A DNA stretch of 16,676 nucleotides, taken from assembly GCA_964349095.1 (NCBI GenBank), contig CAYGFD010000015.1, positions 1-16,676 of the forward strand. The letters run 5' to 3'. Below are positions 7,597 to 16,200 of this stretch, one piece after another. The notes beneath the pieces were generated by a model. That model was not told the DNA's origin, ran no database searches, and worked only from the letters and a program-made list of their open reading frames with translations. Positions within the stretch are counted from its first letter, which is position 1; the number at the start of each line of letters is the position of its first letter. Origin of the DNA: UBA10001 sp964349095 (GTDB taxonomy: Bacteria > Patescibacteriota > Patescibacteriia > Veblenbacterales > UBA10138). The position numbers and the translations under genes were made by a program.

Positions 7597-8889
7597 TTAT
7601 AGCTTAGCTCTGATGTTTATGGCTAGCTTTATCGGGACCTGTGCCAGTTGCGGTATAGATTGGCGAATCGTTTTAATTATTATATCAGGTAAGGCCCTAG
7701 GCATACCTTCTTTACTTATAAGTTTAACTTCGATACTGGCAGGATCAGTTTTGATTTGTCTAATCTTCAAAAATTTAATTTTGGGATTTTTAGCAAAGAA
7801 TTTTTGTAATCGTTTATCAACTTTTTCTTCATCAGCATCGTTCATATGATAGCGATTGTTTTCATAAAGACCACTGGCCGTTGGTAGAACCTCAGTTAGT
7901 CCAGCTCCGGTTTTGGCCGAGACAAATAATTTGGGAGCCCAGCCGAGCATTGGCATCCAGCGGGCTAGAGTTTTGTCCCAGATTTTTTTATCTAATTTTT
8001 TTAATGTATCAATTTTGTTAATTAAAATCATAGCTGGTTTTTTTGATTCCACAATCGAATCAGCTAGTCCCTGATCTTGCCAAGTAAAGTCAGAAGAGGA
8101 GTCTAAAATTAAGACAATAATGTTTCCGGATTCTAAATTATCAATAGTTTGTTTAATACTTAGGTGTTCAACACGATCGGCGGCGCGTGAACGACGTCTG
8201 ATACCAGCGGTATCCACTAAACACCAACTATAACGCATTTGATTTAGCCAAATAAATTGACTGTCGCGGGTGGTGTGTGGTAAATCATGCACTAGAGAAT
8301 GAGACTCACCACTTAAGGCGTTGATAAGTGATGATTTACCAACATTAGGTTTACCGAGCAAAACCAAATTGATAGCTGGTGGCAGAGTGGCTGACGTCTT
8401 AAGTAGGGAATTGATGTGGTCAAGTAAAGCTGCGCTGCCCGAGCCGTTTTTACCCGATACCATCCAGGTATGGAAACCCATAATCTTTTGGTTAGCATAC
8501 TTTTGCTTAATCGATTGGTGGTCTACCTTGCTTACCACTAATAAAATTTTACTGCGGTAAGGTTTAAGTTCGTTAGCAATTGCTCGGTCTTCAGGTGTCA
8601 AACCAGTTTGTCCATCAATTACAAACAATAGGATATCTGCTTGAGAAAAGAGTCTGCGACTATTCGCTGTAATCACTTTATCTAAATTGGTATTAGATCT
8701 TTTTTCCAAACCAGCGCTATCTGATAACCAAAAACTTTTGTTATTCCAACTAACTAGTCTGGTGGTGGTGTCGCGGGTGGTGCCGGCTTGGGCATCGGTA
8801 ATTGCAATTGGTGTGCCTAAAAAACGATTGAATAAAGTGGATTTACCAACATTGGCGCGGCCGATGATTGCTACTAGTGGTTTATTCAT
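7597..8889 (-). CDS. der: Ribosome biogenesis GTPase Der (EngA), two GTPase domains
   Basis: Double GTPase that assists 50S subunit maturation; 430 residues. GTPase domain 1: GRANVGKST (10-18), GTTRD (36-40), DSAG (57-60), SKVD (120-123). GTPase domain 2: GKPNVGKSS (179-187), HTTRD (205-209), DTAG (226-229), NKID (291-294). A KH-like C-terminal domain (about 350-430) binds rRNA. The odd point is the G4 guanine-recognition motif of domain 1, SKVD instead of the usual NKxD; domain 2 is canonical. The start ATG 8887-8889 lies inside the upstream LCP gene: ATGAATAA contains der's start and the LCP stop, an 8-nt overlap that suggests translational coupling, with no SD needed. Confidence 0.97.
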   Translation of the reverse strand: MNKPLVAIIGRANVGKSTLFNRFLGTPIAITDAQAGTTRDTTTRLVSWNNKSFWLSDSAGLEKRSNTNLDKVITANSRRLFSQADILLFVIDGQTGLTPEDRAIANELKPYRSKILLVVSKVDHQSIKQKYANQKIMGFHTWMVSGKNGSGSAALLDHINSLLKTSATLPPAINLVLLGKPNVGKSSLINALSGESHSLVHDLPHTTRDSQFIWLNQMRYSWCLVDTAGIRRRSRAADRVEHLSIKQTIDNLESGNIIVLILDSSSDFTWQDQGLADSIVESKKPAMILINKIDTLKKLDKKIWDKTLARWMPMLGWAPKLFVSAKTGAGLTEVLPTASGLYENNRYHMNDADEEKVDKRLQKFFAKNPKIKFLKIRQIKTDPASIEVKLISKEGMPRALPDIIIKTIRQSIPQLAQVPIKLAINIRAKL

Positions 8890-10243
8890 TGTTTATGGTT
8901 TCCAAGAGTCTGTCTTTGCCTAATACAATATAAAAGTCATTATTGTCGCTGATCATATTATTATCTGGCTTAGTGACTGAGTTTAAATTAAAAATAGCGA
9001 GCAATGATTTAGCAGTGGCCGGCATATTACCGTTGGTAAAATCATAAATAATAGTTTCGGGAATATTTTTTTGTGGAGCATTGCCAATAGAAGATATAGT
9101 ATAGCCAATACCTTTAAGCCAACCAGCGGTTTCTTCAGCCAGTCCCGCTTGACTAGTGCTGTTTGCAATAATAACTTTAGGCTTTTCTTTTTTCATTAAG
9201 GAGAAGTAGGGTAAGTTGAGCGCCAGTTTTTGAATAGATAAATAAGAGCCACTGCGGGGTACCAGCAAGTAAGCGCCATTTGCGCCGCGAGCGTCTTTTA
9301 ATAAACGATTGGTGTTACTGTCGAGCACGATGTGAGAAATAGTGGAGGTGTCGAGATCTTTATAGATGCGGGACATTTTTATTATTTCCCACGTATCAAT
9401 ATTGGTTTCAATGTTTTGTGAAAAAGTTTGATAGAGTTTAACTAATAATTGGGGATTTAAAAAGTTGGATAATTTAAGAACCTTTTCTTTAGCGGCGATT
9501 AAAACCTGTTGTTGGCGTCGGGCGCGAGCAAAGTCTGAGCCCTCACCATTTGTTCCGTGGCGTGATCTCACATATTGCAAAACCCGTTCACCAGAAAGCA
9601 GCTGTTCGCCAGCTGAGAAAGAGATGGTTTGAATATTACCTTTATCATCTGGGTACTCATTATCGGTAAAGGCCGTTGGTACGTCTATTTTTAAACCGCC
9701 AAGCTGGTCCACCAAACCAATAAAGCCGCTAAAGTCTATTCTAATAAAATAGTGAATTGGTAAATTTAAAGTTTTTTCCAAAACTTCACTGGCCAACGCC
9801 GCCCCCGTTCCTTTTTGTCTGGCTTCACCATAGGCATTAGCGCTATTAATTTTTGTGACACCAATCCCCGGAATTTCGACTGCCATATCACGAGGAACAG
9901 ACAAAATAGAAACCTCGTTAGTCTGAGGGTTTAAACTAACCATCATAATTGTATCTGTCAGGTATGGTCCATCGTGCAGTGCGCCACCCATACCCAGCAA
10001 CATGATATTTATTCTGCCCTCAGCTTCGCCTTTTAATAACTTATCATCACTGGAAATTAAGCGAACTATATTTTCTAAGAAGGAGTGTTCTTCCCAGTCA
10101 GCAAAAGTTGCCTGAACGTGGGGTTGTTGTGACCACCAGGTGATTAATAAAATAAAAACCAGCACAGCTAGGTATAACAAAAATTTACCTTTAGTCGTGG
10201 TTTGCGGTGTCGGTTGAGGTGTTGTTTCAGGTAGCAATCCCAT
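8882..10243 (-). CDS. LytR-CpsA-Psr (LCP) family protein with LytR C-terminal domain
   Basis: LCP proteins are membrane-anchored phosphotransferases that attach undecaprenyl-linked glycopolymers to peptidoglycan. The 453-residue protein has a short Pro/Thr-rich cytoplasmic tail, one membrane segment (about 20-37) and an outside-facing catalytic domain (about 95-255). Family marks there are TDTIMMVS (Asp97), SVPRDM (Arg118), YVRSRHG (Arg226, Arg228) and FARARRQQQ (Arg240, Arg242, Arg243). A LytR_C domain follows (about 354-443, starting KPKVIIANST). The ATG 10241-10243 follows a strong promoter by about 20 nt, with only a weak purine-rich stretch upstream. It heads the LCP-der-pth transcript. 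The polymer it transfers cannot be told from this window. Confidence 0.93.
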   Translation of the reverse strand: MGLLPETTPQPTPQTTTKGKFLLYLAVLVFILLITWWSQQPHVQATFADWEEHSFLENIVRLISSDDKLLKGEAEGRINIMLLGMGGALHDGPYLTDTIMMVSLNPQTNEVSILSVPRDMAVEIPGIGVTKINSANAYGEARQKGTGAALASEVLEKTLNLPIHYFIRIDFSGFIGLVDQLGGLKIDVPTAFTDNEYPDDKGNIQTISFSAGEQLLSGERVLQYVRSRHGTNGEGSDFARARRQQQVLIAAKEKVLKLSNFLNPQLLVKLYQTFSQNIETNIDTWEIIKMSRIYKDLDTSTISHIVLDSNTNRLLKDARGANGAYLLVPRSGSYLSIQKLALNLPYFSLMKKEKPKVIIANSTSQAGLAEETAGWLKGIGYTISSIGNAPQKNIPETIIYDFTNGNMPATAKSLLAIFNLNSVTKPDNNMISDNNDFYIVLGKDRLLETINNE

Positions 10244-10270
10244 ATCTTATCTTTACAGAAGCGTAGTTTG

Positions 10271-10300
10271 ATGGTAACATTTGCTTTGCTTAAATGTCAA
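10271..10300 (-). promoter_or_regulatory. Extended -10 promoter of the LCP-der-pth operon
   Basis: On the minus strand: perfect TTGACA (10300-10295), 18-nt spacer, TACCAT (10276-10271) preceded by TGt, i.e. an extended -10. The expected start is near 10264, about 20 nt before the LCP ATG. It uses the same TTGACA plus TGn design as the promoter at 6791. Confidence 0.6.
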
Positions 10301-10323
10301 TTATTTTAGGGCTTTTTGCTTGA

Positions 10324-10400
10324 GGATGATTAGCTCAGCTGGTTAGAGCGCTTGCATCACACGCAAGAGGTCGCTGGTTCGAATCCAGCATCATCCACCA
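10324..10400 (+). tRNA. tRNA-Val, anticodon CAC
   Basis: Complete cloverleaf of 77 nt. Acceptor GGATGAT pairs with ATCATCC (10390-10396); the D arm is GCTC/GAGC with loop AGCTGGTTA; the anticodon stem CTTGC/GCAAG encloses ATCACAC with anticodon CAC, reading GUG valine codons; the T arm is GCTGG-TTCGAAT-CCAGC. The discriminator is A, and the CCA end is encoded (10398-10400). It lies divergent from the LCP promoter and 55 nt before lepB. No terminator separates it from lepB, so partial cotranscription is possible. Only a weak upstream promoter (TTGCTT, 15 nt, TATTTT) is visible. Confidence 0.97.
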
Positions 10401-10410
10401 CTCCTAATTA

Positions 10411-10438
10411 TTGCACATATAATTATATAGTATACAAT
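10411..10438 (+). promoter_or_regulatory. Candidate promoter of lepB-hisS
   Basis: TTGCAC at 10411-10416, 16 nt, TACAAT at 10433-10438 (five of six -10 matches). The predicted start is about 10445, leaving an approximately 11-nt leader before the lepB ATG, too short for a usual SD and consistent with the absence of one. Confidence 0.4.
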
Positions 10439-10455
10439 TAGTTGCATTAGACCCT

Positions 10456-11058
10456 ATGGATAAAATAGTGAACTCACCAAATTTCAACCTTAATTCTTCG
10501 TCATTAGGGTCCGGGTTAAAATCAACCCTATTATTTTTTTGGGAGCTCATAAAAATTGCGGCTATTTGTCTCGCCATCGTCCTGCCGGTGAGATATTTTT
10601 TAATTGAACCTTTTTACGTGCAGGGCGCATCAATGGAGCCAAATTTTTATAATAGTGATTATCTTTTGATTGATAAATTAAGTTTTCGTTTTCGTGAGCC
10701 AGCCCGTGGCGATATAGTAGTATTCCATAATCCCAGAAACGAATCAGAATATTTTATTAAAAGAGCTATTGGATTGCCGGGTGAGAAGGTAATTATTCGT
10801 GGTGGATCTATATATATAGGTAAAGCTGATGAAGAACATCGTCTGAAAGAGTCTTATATCAGCGCTACCCTAGATACTACTGGCAACATCGATACCGATT
10901 TAGGGGCAAATGAGTATTATTTATTAGGAGATAATCGACCATTTAGTTTAGACTCGCGCAGTTTTGGCCCCGTATCGGGGGAAGAATTGGTTGGCCGAGT
11001 ATGGATAAGAGGTTGGCCGCCAGAGCGTTTAGGAGTTTTTGCACACATAAGCTATTAA
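10456..11058 (+). CDS. lepB: Signal peptidase I
   Basis: Membrane serine protease that removes signal peptides from exported proteins, for example the large secreted protein at the right end of this window. It has 200 residues: a cytoplasmic N-terminus, one membrane segment (about 25-50), and an outside catalytic domain. The Ser/Lys dyad is Ser59 in QGASMEP and Lys102 in FIKRAIGLPGE. The conserved C-terminal box LGDNRPFSLDSRSFGPV is at 157-173. The start ATG 10456 has no SD. The stop is followed after 4 nt by hisS, so the two genes are cotranscribed. It is compact, of the Gram-positive S26A type with a single transmembrane segment. Confidence 0.96.
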   Translation: MDKIVNSPNFNLNSSSLGSGLKSTLLFFWELIKIAAICLAIVLPVRYFLIEPFYVQGASMEPNFYNSDYLLIDKLSFRFREPARGDIVVFHNPRNESEYFIKRAIGLPGEKVIIRGGSIYIGKADEEHRLKESYISATLDTTGNIDTDLGANEYYLLGDNRPFSLDSRSFGPVSGEELVGRVWIRGWPPERLGVFAHISY

Positions 11059-11062
11059 ATAT

Positions 11063-12400
11063 ATGAATAAACATACAACCGAAAAAGAAGAGCCAGTGAA
11101 ACCAGGTAAAAAGATTAGCACCCCACAATTAGTTAGGGGTATGCATGATATTTTACCAGCCGATTGGCCGTATTGGAATTTTGTTACCGATACTTTAGAA
11201 TCTGTGGCTACTAGCTATGGTTATGAAAGAATTGAAACGCCGATTGTGGAACGTACACAACTATTTACTCGTGCCATTGGTACCACCACCGATATTGTGG
11301 AAAAGGAAATGTTTGCCTTTACTGATCAGTCAGAAGAAAATTTAAGTTTGCGACCAGAATACACTGCCGGCATTGCCCGCGCTTATATTGAACACGGTAT
11401 GGTGTCTTGGCCACAACCAGTGAAACTTTTTTCTTTTGGCCCTCATTTTCGTCATGAGCGCCCACAAGCTGGCCGTTATCGTCAGTTCTATCAACTAGAT
11501 TTTGAAATTTTAGGCGAAGATGACGCGGTAGCTGATAGCCAATTGATTTTGGCAACTGCGGCACTGTTTGAACATTTGTCCATTCCAGTGACTTTCCAGA
11601 TAAACAGCGTTGGTTGTCCAGTGTGTCGACCGAAGTATCGTCAGGTGCTGGTTGATTATTACAAAACCAAGCGATCCGAACTTACGGAAGAAGAAAAAAA
11701 ACGTTTACAAAAAAATCCACTACGGCTTTTAGATTCAAAAGAGGAAAATCTAGTAGAGATAAATAAAAAAGCTCCGCCAATCGTTGATTATCTTTGTGAA
11801 GAATGCCGTAACCATTTTATGAAATTGATAGAGCATTTAGATGAAGTAGAATTTACTTATCAATTATCACCTGGATTGGTACGTGGTCTAGACTATTACA
11901 CACGAACAGTTTTTGAGGTTTGGGGCGATCAAGGTGCAGCTAGCTCTTTTGGTGGGGGAGGTAGGTATAATAACTTAATCGAACAGTTAGGTGGACGACC
12001 GACACCGGCAGTCGGGTTTGCTGCGGGGGTAGAAAGATTAGTTAGTGAGCTTAGGCGTCTAGAAATTCCAATTCCTAAACGTCGCCAACCGGATGTTTTT
12101 ATCGCTTCCCTTGGTGAAGGAGCAAAAAAGAAAGCTTTAAAACTTTTTGAAGAATTGCGTCAACGTGGTTTAAGGGTATCTGAAAGCTTTACTAAAAACG
12201 GCTTAAAGGGGCAGATGGAAGTAGCCAACAAGTTGGGGGCACGCTTTACTTTAGTGCTCGGCCAAAAGGAATTACTAGATTCCACCATCATTATTAGGGA
12301 TATGGAAAACGGTATTCAGGAGACGATTGATGTAAAAAAGGTTGTTCCAGAGCTTATGAAACGCTTGGCGCATAACAACAGCGTGACCTATTCCTTGTAA
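11063..12400 (+). CDS. hisS: Histidyl-tRNA synthetase
   Basis: Class II synthetase that charges tRNA-His; 445 residues. Visible in order: motif 1 region (about 50-80), motif 2 FRHERPQAGRYRQF (129-142), a Cys-containing insertion (NSVGCPVCRPKYR with Cys185 and Cys188; LCEECRNHF with Cys245 and Cys248, possibly a zinc site), the histidine-binding signature LVRGLDYYTRTVFE (272-285), motif 3 GFAAGVERL (318-326), and the anticodon-binding domain (about 342-435). The first about 22 residues are a Lys/Glu-rich extension; Met27 (MHDILP) marks the usual family start, but the ATG 4 nt after lepB is the natural coupled start. The gene ends just before a hairpin terminator. Confidence 0.97.
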   Translation: MNKHTTEKEEPVKPGKKISTPQLVRGMHDILPADWPYWNFVTDTLESVATSYGYERIETPIVERTQLFTRAIGTTTDIVEKEMFAFTDQSEENLSLRPEYTAGIARAYIEHGMVSWPQPVKLFSFGPHFRHERPQAGRYRQFYQLDFEILGEDDAVADSQLILATAALFEHLSIPVTFQINSVGCPVCRPKYRQVLVDYYKTKRSELTEEEKKRLQKNPLRLLDSKEENLVEINKKAPPIVDYLCEECRNHFMKLIEHLDEVEFTYQLSPGLVRGLDYYTRTVFEVWGDQGAASSFGGGGRYNNLIEQLGGRPTPAVGFAAGVERLVSELRRLEIPIPKRRQPDVFIASLGEGAKKKALKLFEELRQRGLRVSESFTKNGLKGQMEVANKLGARFTLVLGQKELLDSTIIIRDMENGIQETIDVKKVVPELMKRLAHNNSVTYSL

Positions 12401-12425
12401 TTAGGTGCTAAATTAAATAATCGAT

Positions 12426-12458
12426 GGAAAGCCCTGGCTTAGAACTCAGGGCTTTCTT
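12426..12458 (+). terminator. Rho-independent-type terminator after hisS
   Basis: AAAGCCCTG (12428-12436) pairs perfectly with CAGGGCTTT (12447-12455) around a 10-nt loop, extended by G-C and G.U at the base. The U-tail is short (TTTCTT). It lies 25 nt after the hisS stop. Its tail runs directly into the -35 of the rpsU promoter. Confidence 0.75.
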
Positions 12459-12485
12459 GACTTAAGGGTAAAAAATAGTTATAAT
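12457..12485 (+). promoter_or_regulatory. Near-consensus promoter of rpsU-yqeY and the large surface protein
   Basis: TTGACT at 12457-12462, a 17-nt spacer and perfect TATAAT at 12480-12485: 11 of 12 consensus bases, the best promoter in the window. The expected start is near 12492, giving a leader of about 43 nt. The -35 overlaps the terminator tail, so one operon ends where the next begins. Confidence 0.75.
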
Positions 12486-12519
12486 TAATGTACAATTTTT
12501 AAGTATTAAATTTTTTGGA

Positions 12520-12537
12520 ACAGGAGGTGAACCTGTG
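12520..12537 (+). promoter_or_regulatory. rpsU ribosome binding site within a small hairpin; possible bS21 autoregulatory site
   Basis: AGGAGGTGA (12522-12530) is fully complementary to the usual 16S 3' end and lies at standard distance from GTG 12535. It is the only complete SD in the window and decides the rpsU start. ACAGG (12520-12524) can pair with CCTGT (12532-12536), placing part of the SD and the first two start-codon bases in a 5-bp stem with loop AGGTGAA. Autoregulation is inference. Confidence 0.65.
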
Positions 12538-12810
12538 ATAGAAGTAAAAAAGAAAGAGCGTGAATCAGTTGAAAGTTTGATTAGACGCTTTAATAAAAGA
12601 GTCCAGCAGTCCGGGGTTCTATTAAGAGCCAAAAAGAAAAGGTTTTATGAAACTGGCAAGACTAAAACGGAAAGACGCAGCGCGGCTTTGCGTAATCGTT
12701 TGATTCAGGAACGTAAAGAATACCTTAGAAAGACTGGTCAATTGACTGAAGAAGAGCTCAAGAGCAAGAGCCCACGTGTTCGAAATATATTAAAACGCGG
12801 CATCTCTTAA
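12535..12810 (+). CDS. rpsU: Small ribosomal subunit protein bS21
   Basis: bS21 sits near the 3' end of 16S rRNA on the 30S platform and affects mRNA binding. The 91-residue, strongly basic protein opens with the family pattern MIEVKKKERESVESLIRRF (1-19), followed by QQSGVLLRAKKKRFYE and TKTERRSAALRNR. It is about 20 residues longer than E. coli bS21 (71), with a charged C-terminal extension. It starts with GTG, the only non-ATG start I accept here, and its start is fixed by the perfect SD. It begins an operon with yqeY (2-nt gap), a pairing common in bacteria. See the leader entry for possible feedback control. Confidence 0.96.
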   Translation: MIEVKKKERESVESLIRRFNKRVQQSGVLLRAKKKRFYETGKTKTERRSAALRNRLIQERKEYLRKTGQLTEEELKSKSPRVRNILKRGIS

Positions 12811-12812
12811 TT

Positions 12813-13271
12813 ATGAGTCAACTAATAGAGCAAATCGAAGCTGACATAATTAAAGCTGCCAAAGATAAAAATGAAGTGGTTTTAATGGTTTTAAGAGCTG
12901 TTAAGAATTCGTTTCATAATTTGTCTATCCAACAAAAGGATAAAGCCGGGGAGCTCGGCGATGGCGATGTTGTAAAGATATTGCGCAGTGAAATGAAAAA
13001 AAGGCAGGAGGCGGCTCTCTTGTATAAACAAGGTGGGCGTGCGGAGCTTGAGCAAAAAGAGGTTGAGGAGATGAAAGTATTAGAGAAATATCTGCCCGTA
13101 GCACCAAGCACCGAAGCCATTATAGAGGTAATCAATAAATTAAAAATAGAATTAGGGGCCTCGACTATTAAGGATATGGGCCGTCTCACAAAAGCAGTTA
13201 TGGAAAGTTTCGGGGGGGCTGCCGACGGCAAACAAGTCAGCACTTTGGTAAAAGAAGTGTTATCATCCTAA
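12813..13271 (+). CDS. yqeY: GatB/YqeY domain protein
   Basis: A stand-alone protein of 152 residues related to the tail domain of the GatB subunit of aminoacyl-tRNA amidotransferase; its cellular role is not settled. The typical features are an N-terminal helical part with LRAVKNSFHN, SEMKKRQEAALLYKQGGR (about 55-72), the region around LEKYLP, and the C-terminal MGRLTKAVMESFGGAADGKQV. No catalytic motif is expected. It follows rpsU by 2 nt with no SD, so it is probably translated by coupling. A giant exported protein begins 7 nt after its stop. Confidence 0.93.
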   Translation: MSQLIEQIEADIIKAAKDKNEVVLMVLRAVKNSFHNLSIQQKDKAGELGDGDVVKILRSEMKKRQEAALLYKQGGRAELEQKEVEEMKVLEKYLPVAPSTEAIIEVINKLKIELGASTIKDMGRLTKAVMESFGGAADGKQVSTLVKEVLSS

Positions 13272-13278
13272 AAAACAA

Positions 13279-16200
13279 ATGTCTAAAATTTATCGCCATA
13301 GCTTGTCTATAAAACTGGCAACCGCCACGATTGGTTTGCTAGTTTTATTGGCATTGTTCGTTCCATTTTTTACTATGGCGCAAACAAACGGCGGCCTAAG
13401 TAATTTAACCGATATAAATTTAGGTAATGATTTTGATCTGTTGGATTTAGTTGAGCGCATTATAAATATATTTTTAAGCGTTCTCGGTGTAATTGCTTTA
13501 GGAATTACTATTTATGGCGGTTGGACTTGGATGACGGCTGGAGGCAATCAAGAAAAGATTACCAAGGCTAAACAAATTCTTTCCGCTGGTCTCATCGGTC
13601 TCATAATTATTGTTTCCTCTTACGCACTAGCGAACTTTATATTTAGTAAAATAATGGAAGCAGCCAACGGAAGTGGAACTACCACTTGTTCTGATGGCAC
13701 ACTGCCGCCATGTACGATCGGCCCGCCGGGGGGGTTTGGTGGCGGTAATTTTTTAAAGGTTAAGTCTTCTGTACCTAAAGGCACGGGCGTGGCTTTGTGT
13801 TCACGCGTTCAATCAGAGTTTAATTTATTAGTCGATTGGTCAACAGTTAATAATAACAATTATAAAGTTGACGATATAACAACTGGTTCACCAGTAGCTT
13901 TTTGGCATAGTGGTGATTCATTTAATCCCGGTGCAGATTCAACAATTATTGGTTTCAATCACGATAACAATGATTTTTCGCCAAATAGTACTTACCAAGT
14001 GACATTGAATGGCGCACCCGGTGGTTTAGAAAGCACTGACAATTTAAGGTTTAAGGGTGATAAGAATTACTCTTGGAAATTTTCTACCGGCACCACGACT
14101 GACGATAGTAACCCAACAGTAGTTTCATCGGTGCCAGCCAATAATGAACCAAATATTTGTTTAGCAACACCATACCAAATTACTTTTTCAGAATCAATGT
14201 ATGGTCCGAGCTTTAAACCAAATACTAATATCAAGTTGGAAAAGTTGAACTCCAGTGGAACTGTAGTCGGCGCGGTGCAACTGGCCGATAACGTTAGTTT
14301 TGGAAACAGTTTTCAAATTGCCTCTTTAGCACTGGCTGGTAATAGTTTACTCGAACCCAATACCAAATATCGATTAACAGTTTTGGGGGCCTCATCAATA
14401 ACTAATCCGGTAGAAGATTTATGTGGCAACAAATTACAAGCAGACATGGTGGTGGAGTTTACCTCGGGGACAACTGCTGATTGTACACCACAAATCTCTG
14501 CGGTTACGCCGACGCAGGAGTATTATGGCAAAACGTCGTCACCAATTAATTCAGTAAAAATCAGTGGAACGAACCTTTTTGCCGATGGAGAAATATTTTT
14601 TAACAACAATCCTTCAGGTGATGATAGCTTTGACGATGAACAAAATATTCTATGTTGGAATGGTGAGGAGAGATTTGTTTCGGGGCCATTGGCGGTTTCT
14701 TGTAATACCGGTGAAGTAAAGGTGCGTGTGCCAATTTCCGCAACCACTGGGCCGGCTTATGATCAGGACGGTTATACCGCACAAGTTGGTCAAGTTAAAG
14801 CCGCGGTTGGTAGGGAAATCTCTAACGGGTTAGCATTTACCATTACTAGCCCATACATTAACAATATTTCTCCCGGTAGTGGTGGTAAAAATCAATTCAT
14901 TACCATTGAGGGCTGGAATTTTGGCACAACGCCGGGCTCTGTTTATTTTATACCTCCATCAGGTCCAAAAATTTTGGCTTCCGCCCCAGCATCATGCTCT
15001 AGTTCTTGGTGGACTAATACCGAAATAGTAATAGCGGTGCCTGACGTGGCCGGAATTATACCGGGCAATATTTATCCAGTGCAGGTGGTAACAAGTACCG
15101 GACAACCAAGTAGTTTTGATTCATTTCAAGTGACCAACGATCCACCTGGTCCAGGTTTGTGTTCTGTAACACCTGCAGAGGAAGTCGTAAATAATTTGCC
15201 GATCGAAGTAACTTTGGCAGGTGAACAATTTGCAACTAACGGTAGTGTTAAGTTTGGTGTTAGTGCGGCTAGTAATTTAAGTTGGACTGAAACTGAAATC
15301 AAAGTAAACACCCCGACCACTGGTGGTAAAAATATTTTGGCGCCAGATCGCTGGCCAGTTACTGTGACAGTTGGTGGTAAAGTTTCTAATCGAAAAACGT
15401 TTACTGTTAAACCAGACAACACCCCATACCCGAAAGTAGTGGAACAACAAACCTGTAATTCATCCTTACAAACACCCAGTCCGTGGATGAACTCGGAAGA
15501 CGCATGTCTGAATGCAAAAGTTACAACGCGTTTTTCAGTACCAATGAATGCGGCGACTTTTACTGGTGCCAATATTTTAGTGCAAAAATGTAACACTGGT
15601 GGCAGCTTTAGCGCTAGCTCTTGTAGTGGCAGTGAAGCTAGCTCAATCGCTCCGATAGCGGGGGTGGGGGGAGCTAGTGGATTTGAACTACTTACTAATA
15701 GTAATTTTATCGGTAATACCTGGTATCAAGCGATTGTGAAAAAAGAAGTAAAATCGATTGATAATTATCAAATGACCGCTGACTATGTTTGGCATTTTAA
15801 AACTAAAGACACCACGGAGGCTTGTGATTATTCATCGGCTACTGTGACACCTCGTGATGCGACTATACGTTTAAGTGAAACAACTACACAAGATTATAGC
15901 GCTTCGGCTCAAGCTATTAACTGCAACGCCTTAAAAGATGGCGGCGCTACTTGGCTTTGGAATTCTGACAACACAGCCGAGGCTACGGTTGTGGGGTCTG
16001 GCAATTCAGCTGTTGCTACGGCACTAGTAGAAACAGGTGGAACACCCGTAAAAATAGAAGCTGCCTTAGGAACCGTTAGTAATTATGGTAGTTTAACAAT
16101 TTTATCAGCCACTAGTTGCACAGAAAGTTCTCAGTGTAATTTGTGCGGAGTTGGGCTATCGACTTGTGATGCTGGGCACTGTACACCGGTAGTTACTGAT

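Noticed and set aside
10281..10307. Promoter for tRNA-Val (TTGCTT, 15 nt, TATTTT)
   Set aside because: Short spacer and weak boxes within AT-rich DNA that already holds the opposing LCP promoter; too weak to annotate.
10685..10693. TTCGTTTTC in lepB, complementary to the P1 3' arm of the intergenic RNA
   Set aside because: Nine low-complexity bases inside a coding region, and the RNA arm is already locked in a long helix; likely chance.
12914..13243. Minus-strand open frame inside yqeY
   Set aside because: It lies wholly within yqeY, whose plus frame has clear family motifs; no promoter or SD; a shadow frame.
15126..15596. Minus-strand 156-codon frame in the surface protein region, and a similar one at 16281-16664
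   Set aside because: Antisense to an uninterrupted frame with recognisable Ig/IPT modules; the composition mirrors Thr/Val/Gly-rich coding on the plus strand.
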